From contig MGIZ01000016.1 of the NCBI GenBank assembly GCA_001794015.1, positions 1-9,143 of the forward strand: a stretch of DNA of 9,143 bases, in the 5' to 3' direction. The notes below the pieces were generated by a model. The model saw only the letters and a list, made by a program, of their open reading frames with translations. It ran no database searches and had not been told where the DNA came from. The DNA is from Candidatus Yanofskybacteria bacterium RIFCSPHIGHO2_01_FULL_39_8b. Lineage in GTDB: Bacteria; Patescibacteriota; Minisyncoccia; 2-02-FULL-40-12; GWA2-44-9. The translations under genes were made by a program, and so were the position numbers. This document shows, in pieces, positions 6,362-9,143 of the stretch; the first letter of the stretch is position 1, and every line of letters starts with the position of its first letter.

Positions 6362-7119
6362 AATATATTATTTCTTGTTGCTATAATATTGGGGCTATCC
6401 CAATATAGCATATAACCATGATTTTTTAAAAGTTTATTGCATTTTGCATATTCCCGGTCTTTTAGGTGAATCGGCTCATAGATTACAATATCCGGTTTTA
6501 GGGTTGAAAGGTCAACGGTTTTTAATATTTCAAAATCATAACCTTCAGTATCAATGCATAATAAATTAATCCTTTTTATATTATGTTTGTTGACGAGAGA
6601 TTTAAAAGTTAAACAGCTTATTTTTCTACTGGTAATATATTCTTTAATATCAGGTATTCTACACTCATGTCTTTCAATTATTTCAGGCATAAATGAACCA
6701 AGCTGGGTATACCAAACCGGCCATGAGGCCATTTTTTCCGGAGAGGCTTGCAAATAATAGAAGTCTCTCTGGCCGTCAAAGTCGGCAGTAATGGCCGAAT
6801 TCTCAAATATTAAACCGGACTGGCCGGCATAATTGGTTCGCAGTTTATTGAACAAGTCATCCATCGGTTCAACTAAAATTCCGGCAAGATTATATTTCTT
6901 AATCAATCCAACCAAAGGATCATTTGCTGATCCGTCGTTAGAGCCGATTTGAATAAAAAAGGCATTATTTTTAGAAGTCAGGTATTTATCAAGAATATTA
7001 TTAAGAGAACCCAGGGGCGGATTGATTAGATTGCGCCTAAAATACCAGATTGAGCTTGTAAATCCCCATAAGCCGTGCCTTCTTAAAAATTCTTTGATTC
7101 TTTTTCTGATTCTTTTCAT
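6358..7119 (-). CDS. FkbM family methyltransferase
   Basis: A 253-residue SAM-dependent methyltransferase of the FkbM family, which commonly O-methylates sugars in surface-glycan loci (family knowledge). The signature parts are FIQIGSNDGS (residues 55-64, SAM-binding motif I), ILVEPM (81-86, strand-2 acid E84), FENSAIT (105-111) and the hallmark LLCIDTEGYDFEIL (186-199), followed by IVIYEPIHL (211-219). The N-terminus, MKRIRKRIKEFLRRHGLWGF, is strongly basic with hydrophobic spacing and may lie on the membrane surface (inference). It is the first gene of the minus-strand pair, starting from the short divergent region at 7120-7195. A length of about 250 residues is normal for the family. The methylated sugar is unknown. 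Confidence 0.9.
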   Translation of the reverse strand: MKRIRKRIKEFLRRHGLWGFTSSIWYFRRNLINPPLGSLNNILDKYLTSKNNAFFIQIGSNDGSANDPLVGLIKKYNLAGILVEPMDDLFNKLRTNYAGQSGLIFENSAITADFDGQRDFYYLQASPEKMASWPVWYTQLGSFMPEIIERHECRIPDIKEYITSRKISCLTFKSLVNKHNIKRINLLCIDTEGYDFEILKTVDLSTLKPDIVIYEPIHLKDREYAKCNKLLKNHGYMLYWDSPNIIATRNNIL

Positions 7120-7126
7120 TCAATAA

Positions 7127-7154
7127 ATGTTATCATAATTTTTATTTTCTGCAA
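7127..7154 (-). promoter_or_regulatory. Possible minus-strand promoter for the FkbM-SDR pair
   Basis: Read on the minus strand, TTGCAG (7154-7149) and TAACAT (7132-7127) are separated by 16 bases and stand 7 bases before the ATG at 7119, so transcription would begin at or very near the start codon. A TATGAT at 7137-7132 is an alternative -10 box without a good -35 partner. No Shine-Dalgarno sequence precedes the gene, consistent with a leaderless or nearly leaderless message. The match is moderate. Confidence 0.35.
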
Positions 7155-7163
7155 GGAGGTTTT

Positions 7164-7192
7164 TTGACTTATGGGCCTCAAAAACATAAAAT
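7164..7192 (+). promoter_or_regulatory. Sigma-70-type promoter for the SDR-transketolase unit
   Basis: TTGACT (7164-7169) and TAAAAT (7187-7192) each match the housekeeping consensus at five of six positions and are spaced by the optimal 17 bases. A start about seven bases past the -10 box falls near 7199. That would leave the ATG at 7202 with almost no leader and would exclude the ATG at 7196. The position, between two divergent genes and just before a new plus-strand run, supports it. A perfect Shine-Dalgarno-like AGGAGG at 7154-7159 lies upstream of this promoter and would not be on its transcript. Confidence 0.5.
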
Positions 7193-7195
7193 ACA

Positions 7196-8167
7196 ATGAC
7201 TATGTTTAGAAAGGTTTTGGTTACCGGTGCCGGTGGTTTTATCGGCTCTAATTTAGTTCAAGCTTTGATTAAAAGGGGCGATAAAGTCCATATATTGACT
7301 AGGCCGGGTAGCGCCAGATGGCGTTTAGCCGATACTATAAAACATGTAAAAATCTATCCAGTTCAAACGTTTAATGAACGTTCAATTTTTAATATTTTAA
7401 AAAAGGCAAAGCTGGAGGTGGTATTCCATCTTTCTCATTATGGCGGCAATCCTAATCAAAACGATGAGGCTATGGTCCGCAAGGTTAACATTGATATAAC
7501 GAGCGCCTTATTTAATGCTTGTGCCAAAATTGATTCCATTGAGTCTATCATTCATTCCGGCAGCTCTTCTGAATATGGATCCAAGAATAAGCCTATGAGG
7601 GAGGATATGGTTTTAGAACCTAATACTGCCTACGGATGCGCAAAGGCCTGGTCAACGCTTTATGGACAATATCTGGCTCGTGAAAAAAATATTCCAATAA
7701 CAACCCTAAGACTTTTTTCCGTGTTTGGCTATTGGGAACATTTGCCTCGCTTTATGCCATCGGTGATTTTAGCCGGATTGCGCGGACATCCTCCCCAGGT
7801 TTCTGATCCTAAAATTGTTAGAGATTTTATTTTTATAGATGATGTGATTAGGGCATTAATTATGGCTTCCGAGAAAAAGCCAGTTGGAGAAATCATCAAT
7901 ATTGGATACGGGAAACAAATGGAATTGGGTAAGGCAGTTGATATTATATTGAAGAATTTAAAATCAAAGATGGGGGTAAAATGGGGAATTGGCGGAAGGA
8001 GTTTTGATAAGACTAATGCGATTTGGCAGGCAGATATTTCTAAAGCCAAAAAGATTTTAGGCTGGAAACCTAAATTTACCCAAGAAGAAGGAATTATTAA
8101 AACTATAAAATGGTTTAATGACAATCAAAAATTATATGAAAAAGTTAAGTCACAAACTACAAGATGA
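7196..8167 (+). CDS. NAD(P)-dependent epimerase/dehydratase or reductase (extended SDR)
   Basis: A 323-residue extended SDR, unrelated in detail to the minus-strand one. VLVTGAGGFIGSNL (residues 7-20) is the cofactor loop. Strand 2 ends in VHILTRPGSARWRL (31-44); R36 instead of an acid suggests NADP(H), and the R..S..WRL pattern is seen in reductases and epimerases of 4-keto sugar pathways (from memory of the family). Catalytic residues are in IIHSGSSSEYGS (118-129) and Y146-x3-K150 (TAYGCAKAW). The substrate-binding LRLFSVFGYWEHLPR (171-185) and RDFIFIDDVIRA (209-220) follow. Two starts are possible, ATG 7196 (M-T-M-F-R-K) and ATG 7202; the inner one is favoured if the proposed promoter is real. 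The gene overlaps the transketolase subunit downstream, so the two are likely co-translated and may share a pathway. Confidence 0.88.
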   Translation: MTMFRKVLVTGAGGFIGSNLVQALIKRGDKVHILTRPGSARWRLADTIKHVKIYPVQTFNERSIFNILKKAKLEVVFHLSHYGGNPNQNDEAMVRKVNIDITSALFNACAKIDSIESIIHSGSSSEYGSKNKPMREDMVLEPNTAYGCAKAWSTLYGQYLAREKNIPITTLRLFSVFGYWEHLPRFMPSVILAGLRGHPPQVSDPKIVRDFIFIDDVIRALIMASEKKPVGEIINIGYGKQMELGKAVDIILKNLKSKMGVKWGIGGRSFDKTNAIWQADISKAKKILGWKPKFTQEEGIIKTIKWFNDNQKLYEKVKSQTTR

Positions 8168-8963
8168 TCTGAAAAGACAGGCCCTAAACATAAGGCGCGA
8201 TATTATTACTATTTCAGCTAAGGCCGGTTCCACTCATATCGGGTCATTGCTTTCTACTGTCGATATTTTAACGGCTCTTTACTTTGATATTCTTCGAATT
8301 GATCCAAAGAAGCCGAATAATTCTAACCGTGATAGATTCATATTAAGCAAAGGTCATGGTTGCTTGGGACTTTATTGTACTCTTGCAAATCGTGGTTTTA
8401 TTTCAAAAAAAATATTAAATGAATATTGCAAGGATGGTTCAACTTTGCCCATTCATCCAGTGAGGGGTTCTGTGCCGGGTATCGAAGCTACTACCGGTTC
8501 ACTTGGACATGGTCTAGGTATGGGTTTAGGTTTGGCTCTGGCCCGAAAACGGGACAATGAATCGGGACGAGTATTTGTTCTGTTGAGTGATGGAGAATGT
8601 GATGAGGGCTCAACTTGGGAAGCAGTAATGTTGGCCGGCCATTTGAAGACAGATAATTTAATTGCGATTGTTGATTATAATAAAATCCAGTGCTACGGAC
8701 ATGTTAAGGACATTCTTGATCTCGAACCGTTTACAGATAAATGGCGAGCTAATGGTTGGGAAGCTATTGAAGTTAACGGCCATAAATTTGAGGAATTAAT
8801 TCCGGCATTAAGAAGTATTCCTAGCCAAGTAGGAAAACCGACGGTAATTATTGCCCATACGGCACGAGGTAAGGGAGTGCCATCTATGGAGAATAAGCTT
8901 GAGTGGTATTACTACAATATTAAATCTGAAAACTTAGATAAAATACTGGCCGAATTAATATGA
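8136..8963 (+). CDS. Transketolase, N-terminal (thiamine diphosphate-binding) subunit
   Basis: The pyrophosphate-binding half of a split transketolase, 275 residues from ATG 8136; ATG 8118 would add six residues and lengthen the overlap with the SDR gene from 32 to 50 nt. Numbering from 8118: AGSTHIGSLLS (36-46, H40), LSKGHG (76-81), TGSLGHGLGMG (126-136) and the ThDP/Mg motif SDGECDEGSTWEA (157-169) ending at DYNKIQ (186-191, N188). The usual GDG of this motif is SDG here. GKGVPSMENKLEWYY (251-265) matches the end of the domain, with Tyr where canonical enzymes usually have the His of W-H. These features look like the specialised transketolases found in polysaccharide loci rather than the pentose-phosphate enzyme (inference). 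It needs the C-terminal subunit downstream, whose start overlaps its stop in ATGA. Confidence 0.9.
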   Translation: MKKLSHKLQDDLKRQALNIRRDIITISAKAGSTHIGSLLSTVDILTALYFDILRIDPKKPNNSNRDRFILSKGHGCLGLYCTLANRGFISKKILNEYCKDGSTLPIHPVRGSVPGIEATTGSLGHGLGMGLGLALARKRDNESGRVFVLLSDGECDEGSTWEAVMLAGHLKTDNLIAIVDYNKIQCYGHVKDILDLEPFTDKWRANGWEAIEVNGHKFEELIPALRSIPSQVGKPTVIIAHTARGKGVPSMENKLEWYYYNIKSENLDKILAELI

Positions 8964-9143
8964 GAAAAGCTTTCATAGAAGAACTTACAAAATTAGCCAA
9001 AAAAGATAAAAATGTCTGGCTTTTAACCGGCGATCTTGGTTTCTCGGTTTTTGATGATTTTCAGAAAAATTTCCCAAAACAATATTTGAACGTTGGAGTG
9101 GCGGAACAGAATTTAATAAGCATAGCGGCCGGTTTAGCTATGT
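8960..9143 (+). CDS. Transketolase, C-terminal (pyrimidine-binding) subunit, 3' end outside window
   Basis: Only the first 61 codons are present; the reading frame runs off the right edge. MRKAFIEELTKLAKKDKNVW is the usual opening helix. LLTGDLGFSVFDDF (residues 21-34) and YLNVGVAEQNLISIAAGLAM (42-61) identify the transketolase pyrimidine-binding domain. E49 in AEQN is the conserved glutamate that activates the thiamine aminopyrimidine ring. The canonical pattern is D-L-x-x-S, so L-G-F-S fits. The ATG overlaps the stop of the N-terminal subunit in ATGA, as expected for two halves made in equal amounts. The active site forms between the two proteins. Confidence 0.92.
   Translation, partial: MRKAFIEELTKLAKKDKNVWLLTGDLGFSVFDDFQKNFPKQYLNVGVAEQNLISIAAGLAM

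Noticed and set aside
6554..6757. 67-codon hydrophobic open frame on the plus strand
   Set aside because: Antisense to the conserved FkbM motif region; the leucine/isoleucine richness follows from the complementary codons.
7171..7209. 12-codon leader peptide gene as an annotated CDS
   Set aside because: A strong AGGAGG precedes it, but the spacing of 11 bases is long, the frame is tiny, and a good promoter overlaps it; kept only as a finding.
7729..8124. 131-codon open frame on the minus strand
   Set aside because: Antisense to the conserved second half of the SDR gene, with no start signal or family motif.

Overview
The window is a slice of a surface-glycan (polysaccharide or glycolipid) biosynthesis cluster from an AT-rich bacterium. 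It holds ten genes: four glycosyltransferases, two class I methyltransferases, one FkbM-type methyltransferase, two sugar-nucleotide SDR enzymes, and a split transketolase whose second subunit runs off the right edge. TGA is used as an ordinary stop in several genes, so the standard bacterial code applies. The compact genes, frequent ATGA overlaps, AT-richness and 7-bp-period repeats resemble uncultured candidate-phyla (Patescibacteria/Parcubacteria-like) genomes. That assignment is a guess from style; no rRNA or marker gene is present.

Layout. 1-2971 (+): the C-terminal part of a GT4 glycosyltransferase, a second glycosyltransferase overlapping it by 35 nt, then two methyltransferases joined by an ATGA overlap. 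2972-3079: an AT-rich spacer with 7-bp periodicity and terminal inverted repeats. 3080-5433 (+): two GT4 glycosyltransferases joined by ATGA. 5426-7119 (-): a two-gene opposing unit, FkbM methyltransferase then an NAD-type epimerase/dehydratase, also joined by ATGA and converging on the previous gene with an 8-nt overlap. 7120-7195: a short divergent control region. 7196-9143 (+): a second SDR enzyme, the transketolase N-terminal subunit overlapping it, and the start of the transketolase C-terminal subunit, joined by ATGA.

How the genes fit together (inference): the SDR enzymes, and probably the transketolase pair, make or modify activated sugars. The glycosyltransferases add sugars to a growing glycan at the cytoplasmic face, and the methyltransferases decorate it. 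No initiating glycosyltransferase, flippase or polymerase is in the window, so the locus continues on at least one side.

The two most notable signals are (1) 7-bp-unit repeat tracts lying inside glycosyltransferase reading frames, including four exact copies at 4961-4988, which could make the locus phase-variable or mark invasion by a heptameric repeat family; and (2) a transketolase-type thiamine-diphosphate enzyme pair translationally linked to a sugar-nucleotide reductase/epimerase, suggestive of an unusual, possibly carbon-branched sugar.
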